Assembly (NCBI RefSeq): GCF_024753545.1
Contig: NZ_JANTOO010000002.1
Span: forward strand, 62,001-126,000
Reading direction: 5' to 3'
DNA: 64,000 bases
From: Lysinibacillus pinottii
Lineage (GTDB): Bacteria > Bacillota > Bacilli > Bacillales_A > Planococcaceae
Part shown: positions 52,285 to 62,119 of the stretch, in pieces
Position numbering within the stretch: the stretch's first letter is position 1
Layout of the letters: each line of letters begins with the position of its first letter
The notes under the pieces: model-generated
Database searches by the model: none
Told to the model about the DNA's origin: nothing
What the model saw: the letters and a program-made list of their open reading frames with translations, nothing else
Made by a program: the position numbers and the translations under genes

Positions 52285-53265
52285 TTATTTCTCCTCCAAC
52301 CAACGTGCAACATCTTTTGCATGATACGTAATAATTAAATCAGAGCCTGCACGTTTCATACCTAATAATGTTTCAAGCACAACTTTTTTCTCTTCAATCC
52401 AACCATTAATAGCAGCTGCTTTAATCATCGCATACTCACCTGAAACATTATACGCTACTAGTGGTAATGGATAATTATTTTTCATATCTCGGATAATATC
52501 TAAATAACTTAGGGCAGGCTTAACAATTAAGAAATCCGCCCCCTCTTCAATATCAGATTCTGCCTCACGGAATGCCTCTAATCGATTTGATGGGTCCATT
52601 TGATATGATTTACGATCACCAAATTGTGGTGCACCATCCGCCGCGTCACGGAATGGGCCATAGTAACTTGACGCATATTTCACCGCGTATGACATGATTG
52701 GAATATGTTCAAAGCCGGCTTCATCAAGCCCAGCACGAATCGCCGCAACAAAACCATCCATCATATTAGACGGAGCAATTATATCTGCGCCTGCCTTTAC
52801 TTGTGATACTGCAGTGCGAGCTAAAACATCTAATGAAGGGTCATTTAAAATTTGATCGCCTTCAATTAGGCCGCAATGACCGTGATCCGTAAACTCACAT
52901 AAGCATGTATCCGCAATGACCAAAAGCTCAGGGTGACGCGTTTTAATTAAGCGAGTCGCTTCTTGGACAATACCATGATCATGGAATGCACCAGTTCCAA
53001 CAGCATCTTTTTCAGCTGGTAAACCAAATAAAATGACAGCTGGGATTCCTAATGCAACAACCTCATCAATTTCTGCTTCTAGTTTATCTAATGAAAATTG
53101 AAAAACACCAGGCATAGACTGTACTTCATTTTTAATATTTTCGCCCTCTATTACAAAAATAGGATAAATCAGGTCCTCTTTATGTAAGTATGTTTCTTTT
53201 ACCATTGATCGCATCGTTGCATTGGCACGCAAACGACGATGTCTTTGAAATTGTAGTTTTGTCAT
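52285..53265 (-). CDS. hemB: Porphobilinogen synthase
   Basis: Condenses two 5-aminolevulinates to porphobilinogen. The 326-residue barrel has the metal-site stretch DTCLCEFTDHGHCG (zinc-type Cys pattern), the Schiff-base lysines in MSYAVKYASSYYGPFRDA and LIVKPALSYLDI, and YNVSGEY. It overlaps hemD by 4 bases. Confidence 0.98.
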   Translation of the reverse strand: MTKLQFQRHRRLRANATMRSMVKETYLHKEDLIYPIFVIEGENIKNEVQSMPGVFQFSLDKLEAEIDEVVALGIPAVILFGLPAEKDAVGTGAFHDHGIVQEATRLIKTRHPELLVIADTCLCEFTDHGHCGLIEGDQILNDPSLDVLARTAVSQVKAGADIIAPSNMMDGFVAAIRAGLDEAGFEHIPIMSYAVKYASSYYGPFRDAADGAPQFGDRKSYQMDPSNRLEAFREAESDIEEGADFLIVKPALSYLDIIRDMKNNYPLPLVAYNVSGEYAMIKAAAINGWIEEKKVVLETLLGMKRAGSDLIITYHAKDVARWLEEK

Positions 53266-54023
53266 GATTTGTCCCCTACTTTCATTAATTCTTCGATGAC
53301 TGCTTGCATTGTATATACACTCGGCATAATATCCACAGTTGCACCGTATTGTTCAAGAGCTGCTTCCGTAATATGACCGATGGCTGCAACCCTTGTAGCC
53401 TGCCATCCAACATGTACCGCTACACTTTTTGCATATACATCTACAGCTGAAGGACTAGCAAAAATCACTGTGACGTCCTCATTGTGCTGAATGCAATTAA
53501 TAATAGCTAACGTTTGATCTTGTCGTTCTATCGTTTCATAAACTGTCCATTCTTTTAAATTAAAGGGCAGTCCATCCTTCAACGTACTTTTCGCCTTTTC
53601 TCCACGAATAAACAGACAACTTGGATGGTCACCAGCTATATTTGGAAATTCCTTGACGAAAATATCAGCACTAAATACGGAAGGCATAAAGCTCACTTGA
53701 AATCCTAGATTTTCTAACGCTGTAGTTGTTTTAGTGCCAATGGAAGCAATTTTTGCGCGAAAATTTTTGGCACTTATTTGATGCCGTCCCATTTTATTAG
53801 CAAAGGCATCAACAGCATTTTGACTCGTAAAGATAACCCAGTCAAATTGAAGCGCACTATTCATTAGTTTTGCATCATTGTTGTCCATACGTTCGCATGT
53901 TTCAATTAATGGGGCAATAACTGCATGGCCACCTAAAGCTGCAATATCATCTACAATAGCTGTTGTTTTAGATGTACCTGTTAAAAGTACCGTTTTACCT
54001 CTTAAAGGTAAATCATTTTGCAT
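53262..54023 (-). CDS. hemD: Uroporphyrinogen-III synthase
   Basis: Closes and isomerises hydroxymethylbilane to uroporphyrinogen III. The 253 residues form two similar lobes. Conservation is low, as usual for HemD, with VIFTSQNAVDAF and VIFASPSAVDVY as the recognisable repeated phrases and VAAIGHITEAAL near the end. The assignment rests also on its place between hemC and hemB; it overlaps hemC by 11 bases. Confidence 0.9.
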   Translation of the reverse strand: MQNDLPLRGKTVLLTGTSKTTAIVDDIAALGGHAVIAPLIETCERMDNNDAKLMNSALQFDWVIFTSQNAVDAFANKMGRHQISAKNFRAKIASIGTKTTTALENLGFQVSFMPSVFSADIFVKEFPNIAGDHPSCLFIRGEKAKSTLKDGLPFNLKEWTVYETIERQDQTLAIINCIQHNEDVTVIFASPSAVDVYAKSVAVHVGWQATRVAAIGHITEAALEQYGATVDIMPSVYTMQAVIEELMKVGDKS

Positions 54024-54945
54024 CTTGCTCTGCCTTCACACGTTGAATTAAATCGAAGGCTCCTTGCTTCGTTAAAATAGTAGCCAGCTCTTCCCCTATT
54101 TTTTGTGCGTCCGAACCAACTACTGTTTCTTTATATACAACTGATGCATCAGGTGCAGCAACAAGGCCTGTTAAAGTAATTTCTTCCCCATTTGATGTGG
54201 CATAGCCAGCGATTGGTACTTGGCACCCGCCATCCATAGCCGCCAAGAATGCTCGTTCTGCATGTGCCTCTTGCCATGTTAATTGGTCTGTTAATTTAGC
54301 TAACTCGTCTAGTAGCTCGGTATCATCTTCACGGCATTCAATACCAAGAGAACCTTGTGCTACGGCTGGCAGGCAATCCTCCACTGATAAAAATTCAGTG
54401 ACAACATCTTCACTCCAACCAAGTCGTTTTAAACCGGCTGCTGCTAAAATAATCGCGTCATATTCTTCGGTCTCAAGCTTAGCTAAACGTGTATCAACGT
54501 TCCCTCTAATCCATTTAATTTCAAGGTCAGGACGTACTGTTAGTAGCTGCGCACTACGACGTAAAGAACTTGTCCCGACTACAGCTCCTGCAGGTAGTTC
54601 AGAAAATTTAACATGTCCCTTCGAAATAAATGCGTCACGTGCATCTTCACGTGGAGGAATACAGCCAATTACTAAACCTTCCGGCAATACAGCAGGCATA
54701 TCTTTCATAGAATGGACAGCAAAATCAATCTCTTTTTCGTAAAGGGCTTGTTCAATTTCTTTAACGAACAATCCTTTTCCGCCTACCTTTGAAAGCTGTA
54801 CATCTAAAATCTGATCACCTTTTGTCACAATTTCTTTTACTTCAAATTCAAATGGAGCACCAGCAGCCTTTAATTCATTAATGAACCAATTTGTTTGCGT
54901 TAGTGCTAGCTTACTTCTCCTAGAACCTACAATAATTTTTCTCAA
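54013..54945 (-). CDS. hemC: Porphobilinogen deaminase (hydroxymethylbilane synthase)
   Basis: Polymerises four porphobilinogens. The 310-residue protein has VGSRRSKLALTQT at the start, the conserved SMKDMPA, GTSSLRRSAQ and RGNVDTRLAKL, and the dipyrromethane-cofactor Cys in MDGGCQVPIAGYA. TTG start at 54945 after TGGAG. Confidence 0.97.
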   Translation of the reverse strand: MRKIIVGSRRSKLALTQTNWFINELKAAGAPFEFEVKEIVTKGDQILDVQLSKVGGKGLFVKEIEQALYEKEIDFAVHSMKDMPAVLPEGLVIGCIPPREDARDAFISKGHVKFSELPAGAVVGTSSLRRSAQLLTVRPDLEIKWIRGNVDTRLAKLETEEYDAIILAAAGLKRLGWSEDVVTEFLSVEDCLPAVAQGSLGIECREDDTELLDELAKLTDQLTWQEAHAERAFLAAMDGGCQVPIAGYATSNGEEITLTGLVAAPDASVVYKETVVGSDAQKIGEELATILTKQGAFDLIQRVKAEQDAK

Positions 54946-54963
54946 CAGTCTCCAACCTTTCCT

Positions 54964-55791
54964 CTAATACCATAAATGGAATCGCGATAAACTACTTCCT
55001 AAGAAGAAATTCACAACAACTAATAGATAGGCATAAATATGTACCCATGCATAAGTTGTACCTGTCAGCTTGCTTTTGCGATTCACATATAAGATAAAGC
55101 AATACAAAATTAAAATAATGAAGGACCCTATGATTTTTGCATCGAAAATCGAAAGACTTTCTAATGTTAATAATGCCCATTCAAACCCTAATATTAAACT
55201 TATAAATAGCATTGGGATCCCAATAAAGAATGATACATTCATCCAGTTGCTCGTTTGCTGTAAAGATGGCAGTCTTGTCCATAGATGCGACCACTTTTTC
55301 TTCTTCAATAAACGATATAAAACTAGATATAATATGGCAAACACAAATGTTAAAGTGAATGCTGCATATGACAAAATTGCAAATGATATATGAATAAAAA
55401 GCATTTCCGAAATTAAAGTATCTCCGACAGTCCCAGTAGGACGTTTAGGCATAAACGTAAATATACTAGCGAACAAAAATCCTAATATATTTATAATAAA
55501 TACCGGCAAGTCTACTCTTGCAATACAGTGCAGGATAATGGATAACGTCACAAGTAACCAGGAATAAAAGAGGATCCCCTCAGACAAAGATAAGATCGGA
55601 AAGCGTTTTGTTTCCACAAACGTTAAAATAATAATGGCACCTTGAATCATCCATACAAATGAAACAAGCCAGAAAGCAATGCGCCTTGCTCGTACTTGCT
55701 TATAAAAATAATCAGTAAAGTAAAAAACTAGACTGATTGCATACAAGACGATCATCACCTCATAAAGCCTTGTCATGGTCAAATCCGCCAA
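54964..55791 (-). CDS. hemX: HemX, cytochrome-c-assembly-type membrane protein
   Basis: A polytopic membrane protein of 275 residues and about eight helices, related to CcsA/CcmC-type haem-handling proteins. In Bacilli HemX lowers the level of glutamyl-tRNA reductase HemA. Typical are ISLVFYFTDYF near the start and WVHIYAYLLVVVNFF near the end. The TTG start at 55791 follows AAGGG; the ATG five codons downstream has a weak site. A terminator hairpin separates it from hemA. Confidence 0.9.
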   Translation of the reverse strand: MADLTMTRLYEVMIVLYAISLVFYFTDYFYKQVRARRIAFWLVSFVWMIQGAIIILTFVETKRFPILSLSEGILFYSWLLVTLSIILHCIARVDLPVFIINILGFLFASIFTFMPKRPTGTVGDTLISEMLFIHISFAILSYAAFTLTFVFAILYLVLYRLLKKKKWSHLWTRLPSLQQTSNWMNVSFFIGIPMLFISLILGFEWALLTLESLSIFDAKIIGSFIILILYCFILYVNRKSKLTGTTYAWVHIYAYLLVVVNFFLGSSLSRFHLWY

Positions 55792-55839
55792 TAGACATCC
55801 CTTCTTTGTAGTGAAATTGTAATGCTGAAATAAGAAAAC

Positions 55840-55885
55840 AAAAAACGTTTTCGTATCCTAAGTTTACCATACAGATACGAAAACG
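55840..55885 (-). terminator. Terminator-like hairpin between hemA and hemX
   Basis: Perfect 12-bp stem CGTTTTCGTATC/GATACGAAAACG with a 16-base loop, followed by six T on the minus strand. It lies inside what is usually one haem operon. Confidence 0.85.
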
Positions 55886-55964
55886 CCTCATGTAATATCA
55901 GTAGAGAATCCAATTGCATAAAACCACTTCGTACAGCTTCAGTGTACAAAACGCAATAGATAAT

Positions 55965-57329
55965 TTAGAAAGAATACTTTGGTTCAGCAGAAGTTTGAGT
56001 TGCCTGTGCGCGTTCTTTACGCTCAAGCTCTTGCTTCGTCATCTCTTGAACTTCAGCTTCCACAGCTTCTTCTATACCAAAAATTTGTTGGAATAAACGT
56101 AACTGTTCATTTGCTTTTGGAGAATTGGCCATTTCTTTAGCCTGTAAGATTGGCTCTTTTAATAATTGATTAATAATTGATTTTGTATGTTTACTTAAAA
56201 TTTTACGTTCACGTTCCGTTAAATCTGGCATTTTGTTCTCGATACTAGTCATCGTCTCTTCTTGAATACGATTTGCTTTTTTACGTAATGCAGAAATCAC
56301 AGGTACGACACCAAGTGTTGACACCCAGTCTTTAAATTGAATCACTTCATGCCCAATCATATCCGTAATATCAGCAGCAGCACGTTCGCGCTCAGCTAAA
56401 TTGGCTTCGACAATTCCTTGTAAATCATCAATATCATACAAGAACACATTTGGTAAATCGCCAACACGTGGATCGATATCACGAGGAACAGCTATATCTA
56501 CCATAAATAACGGTTTTCCTTTACGCAAACGTTCGACAAATTGCATGAGCTCATAATCAATGACATAATCTGTTGCACCAGTCGATGTAATTAAAATATC
56601 TGCTTCTAATAAGGAACATTGTAATTCCTTCATAGATTTAGCTTGACCATGGAATTTTGCGGCTAAGCTTTCCGCTTTTTCAAACGTACGATTAATCACG
56701 GTTACTTTTCCTACTCCACTGCCGTAGAGATTTTCAATCGCAAGCTCCCCCATTTTCCCTGCGCCTAGAATAGCTACATGCTTACGTTGTAAAGAGCCAA
56801 AAATTTTCTTTGCTAATTCTACTGCTGCATAAGAAACGGATACCGCATTCTCGCCGATAGCTGTCTCATTATGTGCTCGCTTTGCAAATGTTACCGCTTG
56901 TTTAAATAGTTGATTGTAAACCGTTCCTGTCGTGCCAATCTCTTGTCCACTTAAAAAGCTTTTTTTTACTTGCCCTAAAATTTGTGTTTCACCTAGAACC
57001 ATTGAATCGATCCCAGCTGTCACTTTAAATAAATGTTCGACTGCCTCATCCTCTTCACGAATTGTTAAATACGAAGAAAATGTCTCCACAGGCAAGTCAA
57101 ACCAATCTGCTAAAAATTGTTTCACAAAATGACGTCCAGTATGCAATTGATCCACAACAGCATAAATTTCTGTACGATTACATGTCGAAACAATAACGTT
57201 TTCTAATATACTTTTCTGCTTTTGCAGCGCTTCCATTGCCTGAGGTAGTTCACTCTCAATGAATGATAACTTCTCTCTTATTTCAACAGGCGCTGTTTTA
57301 TAATTCAAGCCTACTACGATGGTATGCAT
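55965..57329 (-). CDS. hemA: Glutamyl-tRNA reductase
   Basis: First enzyme of haem synthesis, reducing glutamyl-tRNA to glutamate-1-semialdehyde. The 454 residues have the nucleophile Cys in [29 protein letters not shown], the NADPH loop [14 protein letters not shown], and a C-terminal dimerisation helix region followed by a charged tail. The start at 57329 follows GAGGTG; three in-frame codons upstream are not used. A PerR-type box lies in its upstream region. Confidence 0.97.
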
Positions 57330-57364
57330 GAATAACACCTCACACGTTCTAATTCACAAATCTC

Positions 57365-57373
57365 ATTATAGCA
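57365..57373 (-). promoter_or_regulatory. Extended -10 promoter of hemA
   Basis: Minus-strand TGCTATAAT about 36 bases before the hemA start; no good -35. Confidence 0.55.
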
Positions 57374-57439
57374 CAGTTCGACAATAGTTCATCTATAATT
57401 TGTGAACATGTCATGAAGAACTGCATTCCGTTACCTACA

Positions 57440-57454
57440 TTAGAATTATTATAA
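57440..57454. promoter_or_regulatory. PerR-box-like sequence upstream of hemA
   Basis: TTATAATAATTCTAA on the minus strand differs at one position from the B. subtilis Per box TTATAATNATTATAA. hemA is a known PerR target in B. subtilis. The site lies about 70 bases upstream of the likely -10, so a second promoter would be needed for simple repression. Confidence 0.5.
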
Positions 57455-57490
57455 ACTAAGTGTAACAAATTATACGTTTTGTTTCAAATT

Positions 57491-57522
57491 AAAAAACTGC
57501 CCCTAGATGGCGGCAGTTTTTT
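57491..57522 (-). terminator. Terminator of the SLH/VWA gene
   Basis: AAAAACTGCC pairs with GGCAGTTTTT, T run on the minus strand. Confidence 0.85.
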
Positions 57523-57525
57523 CCA

Positions 57526-60447
57526 TTAATTTGTGATGGAAACAGTTTTCATTGAAATAATATTTCCATCTTTATCGTATGCGATTAAGTCAATCTCATT
57601 GCTAACTTTAAAGTCCTGCATAGTTTGTACTGTTTTCGTTAACATAAACACATGATCACTACGTTTTAGCAACTCGAATTGTACATCTCCACTAATTGAT
57701 TTGTAACGTACATTAATCTTCGCAACGTTTGGACAATTACCATCAATACGAGCGCTCATTGTGAGATAGCCTTTTCGTAATGACACATTGGCTTCTTCAA
57801 ATAAATCATCAGGATTGATACAGCTTGATGCTGGAGTTTTACATAAAATAGCATCAATCAACTTTTGGAACACCTGATGCAATTGTAAATTATCAAGCGC
57901 ATGATAATAAGCTCCGCCTGTTTCTGTAGACAGTTGCATTAACGTAGCATCATTTATTTGTGATTTCTTGCCCATACTCACGGTATATATTTTTACACCT
58001 TGCTTTTTCGCATCATTAATAGCTTTTATCATTTTTGATTTGCTTGTTTTCCCATCAGATACAACCACAATAGCCTTAGCTGTTTTTGTATCGTTTGAGA
58101 ATTTCGTTAATGCAATATCAATACCTGCAAAAATATCTGTAGCACCTTTATCTTTAGATGCTTTATAGAGGTCCTTCTTCAATACCGCATCTGTTGTACC
58201 CTCACCAAGAATTGTTGCCTTTGTGTTGGTTTCGATAACAATGTTATTTTTCGCCTTCAATTGATTGATGAATTCAATCATTTTCTTACCACGATAATTC
58301 GTTGGATCAACAGCCTTCATAGAAGAAGAATAATCCACTACATAAGCCATTTCTGTTGCTAATGAGCATGAATTTTTACTGAAGTTCGGATTAGTGAAAA
58401 TATCTTTGGTCACTGTTTTATCTTTTAAACCCTTCAAAATCGTTGCATAGCGAGGGTCTATTGGATTGACAAGGGTTGCTTCTACTTTGGATTTCCCATA
58501 AATAATGGAATCAAAGTATGCAACAGCCGTACCTGGACTACCTGTATTGTTTAATGGATCTGAAGTATTCGTAATAAATGAAGCTGTTTTTTCTACTCCA
58601 TCAAACTTAATTTTCACAGTTCCTTGATAATCCGTAACAGGTTCTCCACCAGGACGAACTAAAGTCACCATGACTTTTGTATATCGATCCTTGCCAGATG
58701 GTCTAGAAGCAGCATCTGCACTTTCTTTCAATGCCTCTACTCGTTTTTTATAGGCCTCTACTTGTCCTAGTAGCTTCCCGCCTTGATATTTTAATAGTAC
58801 CGTACGATCATAGTTACTTAAGTTTGTAAAGATAGAATAAATTTTCATGACACTATCGTAATGTTCTAGTGTCAATTTTTTTTCTTCTGGCATATGGTTC
58901 ATAAGCTGGATGATGGCTCCAACTGGGTTAATGTTCTCTACCTGAGAGGCGATAGCATCATCAATACCTTGAACACGATAAATCGGACGACCATCTTCAG
59001 AAATCATATACATAATTTCTGTTTTAGCTGGGGATGTTACAGAGTTATCCAAACGACGATTTAAAAGTTCCTCAAATAGATAAACAGAAATATTGTAGTT
59101 TTCAAATTGTAAAATAGCATTTTCATAGCCTAGGGCTGGATATCTAGAATCTGAGCCTCCGTAACGTAAATAGACATTTTGTACATTACCTAAAGCGTCT
59201 GTTACATTAGTTTGCTGCCCAATACTAAATAGCTTTTTATCCCCATCATACTTCAATGGAACTGGTGCGTACACATCAATTAAGTTTTGTGTGAAGAACT
59301 CTGGCAATTTCTCATATGGGACATATGGTGGTGTCACATTGCCATTATCATCATCTGTATTTGTAGGATCATATACTTGGTAATCAATACGCAATTCTGG
59401 TTGTGGTGAATAACGCACCTCTGCTTTTAATTTTTGCCCAACAAGACACTTCATTGCTGGATCAGTGTTATTAACTAATTCAAAGGAAATAATGTCACGA
59501 GCAGATTTCATTAATTTTGGTGCTACAACAATAGCTGACACAGTTGAACCATCAGATTGGACAGTTCTAACTGCTTCACCGGAAGTATCGATAATCGTAC
59601 CGTAATTTGAAGTCACACGGAATGTATAGGATTTATCATCCGCAATAGGATCACCATTACAAGCCTTTAACGATACCGTCACAAGTGTTGAATCCACTTC
59701 ATTCGCAATTAAATCAGGTTTTTCCACCACAATACTTTGCAATGCATTATTTACATACTCGGGTCCAGTAAAATCATTGGAATTATCCTTTGGTTCTTCA
59801 AAATCAGCACTATTGGAGCCCATAAACCCTGGTGGTAACGTAATGCTATCATTATCACGGCCAGCCGCACTACGTGTTAATCCTTGTACTGCAAAGTTAC
59901 CATTTTGAACTGCTCTGTATAAGAATGTTGCGACATCACCACGCGTTAATTTTGTTGATGGATTAAAGCTTGCAAATGTCTTTTTGCCTGAACTACTTGT
60001 AGATAAATTATTTGAATATAAATATTGAACTGCCTGTGGTTCATCTAAATCCACACCTTTAAAAGCAGCATATATTCGTGCAAATTGACCCCGAGTAATC
60101 GCTTTTGATCGATTAGCATTTACGTGCGTTCCATTAAACGGTAAATAAAAGTCACTATAAAAGTTATAAGCCACACTATCGATATAAGATAATGCGTAGT
60201 TGCGGTCTAGCTTAGCAAACATAAGGACAAGCTCTCGATCTGTCACTTGCTCATTTGGTAAAAAGTTATTGGCATTGTTCAAAGACATCAATTCATTGTC
60301 AACAGCCCAAGAAATGGCTTTATAGTTGCTACTATTTGTCGGAACATCTCTAATTGTTGTTGCTGCTTGTGTAACAACAGGTGTTGCTGTCATCAAGAGA
60401 AGCATGAAGCACAGCATAGTAAGCCATGCTTTTTTTATATATGTCAT
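57526..60447 (-). CDS. Surface protein with SLH region and von Willebrand factor A domain
   Basis: Exported protein of 973 residues. A signal peptide (1-29, cleavage after TQAA) precedes an SLH region (about 31-190; FNPSTKLTRGDVATFLYRAV is a typical SLH core) that should bind cell-wall polysaccharide. Beta-rich segments (about 240-350 and 590-660, Ig-like or invasin-like) flank a helical part. A VWA domain spans about 700-870 with a complete MIDAS: D705-x-S707-x-S709 (VVDYSSSM), T770 in GATD, D798 in VVSDG. Eight mature Cys are scattered. The role is probably adhesion or surface assembly; the ligand is unknown. It is 18 bases after the SLH gene and so likely cotranscribed. Confidence 0.85.
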   Translation of the reverse strand: MTYIKKAWLTMLCFMLLLMTATPVVTQAATTIRDVPTNSSNYKAISWAVDNELMSLNNANNFLPNEQVTDRELVLMFAKLDRNYALSYIDSVAYNFYSDFYLPFNGTHVNANRSKAITRGQFARIYAAFKGVDLDEPQAVQYLYSNNLSTSSSGKKTFASFNPSTKLTRGDVATFLYRAVQNGNFAVQGLTRSAAGRDNDSITLPPGFMGSNSADFEEPKDNSNDFTGPEYVNNALQSIVVEKPDLIANEVDSTLVTVSLKACNGDPIADDKSYTFRVTSNYGTIIDTSGEAVRTVQSDGSTVSAIVVAPKLMKSARDIISFELVNNTDPAMKCLVGQKLKAEVRYSPQPELRIDYQVYDPTNTDDDNGNVTPPYVPYEKLPEFFTQNLIDVYAPVPLKYDGDKKLFSIGQQTNVTDALGNVQNVYLRYGGSDSRYPALGYENAILQFENYNISVYLFEELLNRRLDNSVTSPAKTEIMYMISEDGRPIYRVQGIDDAIASQVENINPVGAIIQLMNHMPEEKKLTLEHYDSVMKIYSIFTNLSNYDRTVLLKYQGGKLLGQVEAYKKRVEALKESADAASRPSGKDRYTKVMVTLVRPGGEPVTDYQGTVKIKFDGVEKTASFITNTSDPLNNTGSPGTAVAYFDSIIYGKSKVEATLVNPIDPRYATILKGLKDKTVTKDIFTNPNFSKNSCSLATEMAYVVDYSSSMKAVDPTNYRGKKMIEFINQLKAKNNIVIETNTKATILGEGTTDAVLKKDLYKASKDKGATDIFAGIDIALTKFSNDTKTAKAIVVVSDGKTSKSKMIKAINDAKKQGVKIYTVSMGKKSQINDATLMQLSTETGGAYYHALDNLQLHQVFQKLIDAILCKTPASSCINPDDLFEEANVSLRKGYLTMSARIDGNCPNVAKINVRYKSISGDVQFELLKRSDHVFMLTKTVQTMQDFKVSNEIDLIAYDKDGNIISMKTVSITN

Positions 60448-60465
60448 GGTAGTTCAGCCCTTTCT

Positions 60466-61914
60466 TTAGTTAAAGAACAATATGTCATCACGATAGTTTT
60501 GTTTTAAGTCGTCCTCCAAATATTTCAGGAATCGTTCTAGGACAACGGAAGCTTCTGCACGAGATAGCGGCTTATTTGGATTAAAACGTCCAGCAGAATC
60601 GCCAATCATCAATCCAAGCTCATTGGCGATATAGATACCATCTCTTGCATAGTTCGGAATTTGATTGTCATCAGTAAATTTCGTTAAATAGCCAGGATTC
60701 GGCGCTCTATTTTCTAGTCCTAAGGCACGAACAAAGATAGTAGCAGCCTGTGCTCTTGTGATAGCACCATCAGGCATGAAATAATCGGCAGAAACCCCTT
60801 TAATGATTCCTTTATTTAAGGCTGATTCAATATAGGAATAGTCTTTAGTCGATCTTTTTAAATCCTTAAAGACACTTGCAGTAGGAGCCTTTCTTGATTT
60901 CTTCTCTTCAAACACGCGTAAGTCAACTGCTTTACCAATAGCTGTAGTAAAATCAATACGTTTCATTGGCGTTTTAGGTGAGAAGAAATTGCTTGAATCC
61001 GAATAAATACCTAGAGAATAAAGTTTTTCAATTGCTTCTTTCGCATAATGGTTTGTTAAATCCCGGAATTTAGGAATAATAAGGCGTTCAATAGTTGGCA
61101 TATATTCTGTATCTAAATCTAGTGTGCCTTTTTGTCCTGAAGCTAAATTATAAGTGTATTCCGATATAACATCCTTTTCACTGACAACAGCATATCCACC
61201 TTCGAAGCTGCCTAAAGTACCTAGATTCTCCTCGTAATTCAAGACACGTGATTTACTTGTAGATACACGATTTTTCACATGGCTTGTCTTACCATCACTA
61301 AATGTATAAACAGACTCTGAAATTTGTGTTTCAGTTGCACCCCAAAAGTTTTCATAGCCTGCATGTCTGCTATCAGTTTCAATTGTAATCGTGTTTTTAA
61401 CCGCATTTTTCCCTTTGCCAGTTTCATAAGCATAGGTCTTTCTCGAAATTACATTTCCCGAGTAATAATCAGAAGCTGCGCGATTATCTGTAACAGTTCC
61501 TTGGGAAAATTGATAATCGACTAAAGAATAAGTAATCGATCCGATAGTAATTTTTTCAGTATATTTCTTAACCTCTCCATTAGAAGTTTTCTGACCAATA
61601 CTTGCATAATCCACAACATCTGACTCATAGGCAATGTTTCTTGTTAATGTAGCGCCATTGTTGCCAGTTAACTTCATACTATACGTTTCAGTTAGTTTGC
61701 CCTTGGATTCTTTTTGTGAAATTTTAATATCTTTGCTTGTTCCTTTAAAAATAACAGGTGACCCTGAAAGAAATATCGCTTCCTCATATGTATATTCATT
61801 TTTCACGGCACCCGTTGTTTCTAATGAAGCAGCAGAAGCACTGAATGGCGTAATCGAATTAATGACAAAAATAGCCAGAACGACTAACACTAATTTTGAC
61901 CAATGTTTTTGCAT
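60466..61914 (-). CDS. S-layer homology domain protein
   Basis: Exported protein of 482 residues starting at 61914 (MQKHWSKL) after GAGAGGAT; in-frame codons upstream cover leader DNA. A signal peptide (about 1-27, SASAA) is followed by a beta-rich domain of about 240 residues that I do not recognise (many S/T/Y-rich strands). Three SLH repeats (about 280-470) follow, with phrases such as FRDLTNHYAKEAIEKLYSLGI, MPDGAITRAQAATIFVRALG and FNPNKPLSRAEASVVLERFL. Partner gene downstream carries SLH plus VWA. Confidence 0.85.
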   Translation of the reverse strand: MQKHWSKLVLVVLAIFVINSITPFSASAASLETTGAVKNEYTYEEAIFLSGSPVIFKGTSKDIKISQKESKGKLTETYSMKLTGNNGATLTRNIAYESDVVDYASIGQKTSNGEVKKYTEKITIGSITYSLVDYQFSQGTVTDNRAASDYYSGNVISRKTYAYETGKGKNAVKNTITIETDSRHAGYENFWGATETQISESVYTFSDGKTSHVKNRVSTSKSRVLNYEENLGTLGSFEGGYAVVSEKDVISEYTYNLASGQKGTLDLDTEYMPTIERLIIPKFRDLTNHYAKEAIEKLYSLGIYSDSSNFFSPKTPMKRIDFTTAIGKAVDLRVFEEKKSRKAPTASVFKDLKRSTKDYSYIESALNKGIIKGVSADYFMPDGAITRAQAATIFVRALGLENRAPNPGYLTKFTDDNQIPNYARDGIYIANELGLMIGDSAGRFNPNKPLSRAEASVVLERFLKYLEDDLKQNYRDDILFFN

Positions 61915-62119
61915 GCGTTTATCCTCTCTTTCACTGTACATAAAGTGAATCATGATGCTAGCTTTAAACTCTAAAACAAAAATCTGCTTATCCTTCGAAA
62001 GTATTGACAATTTTAGCCTATAAGCCTAAGCGAAGAATTCTTTTTAATCAGGAATACATCGCCTTTTTTGCTAATACTGTTCGCATTAGACTCGCAGATT
62101 TTTTAATTTGTTATTTACA

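Noticed and set aside
61915..62119. Possible c-di-GMP or other riboswitch upstream of the SLH gene
   Set aside because: A 7-bp stem CTAATGC/GTATTAG is present, but conserved riboswitch core sequences are not.
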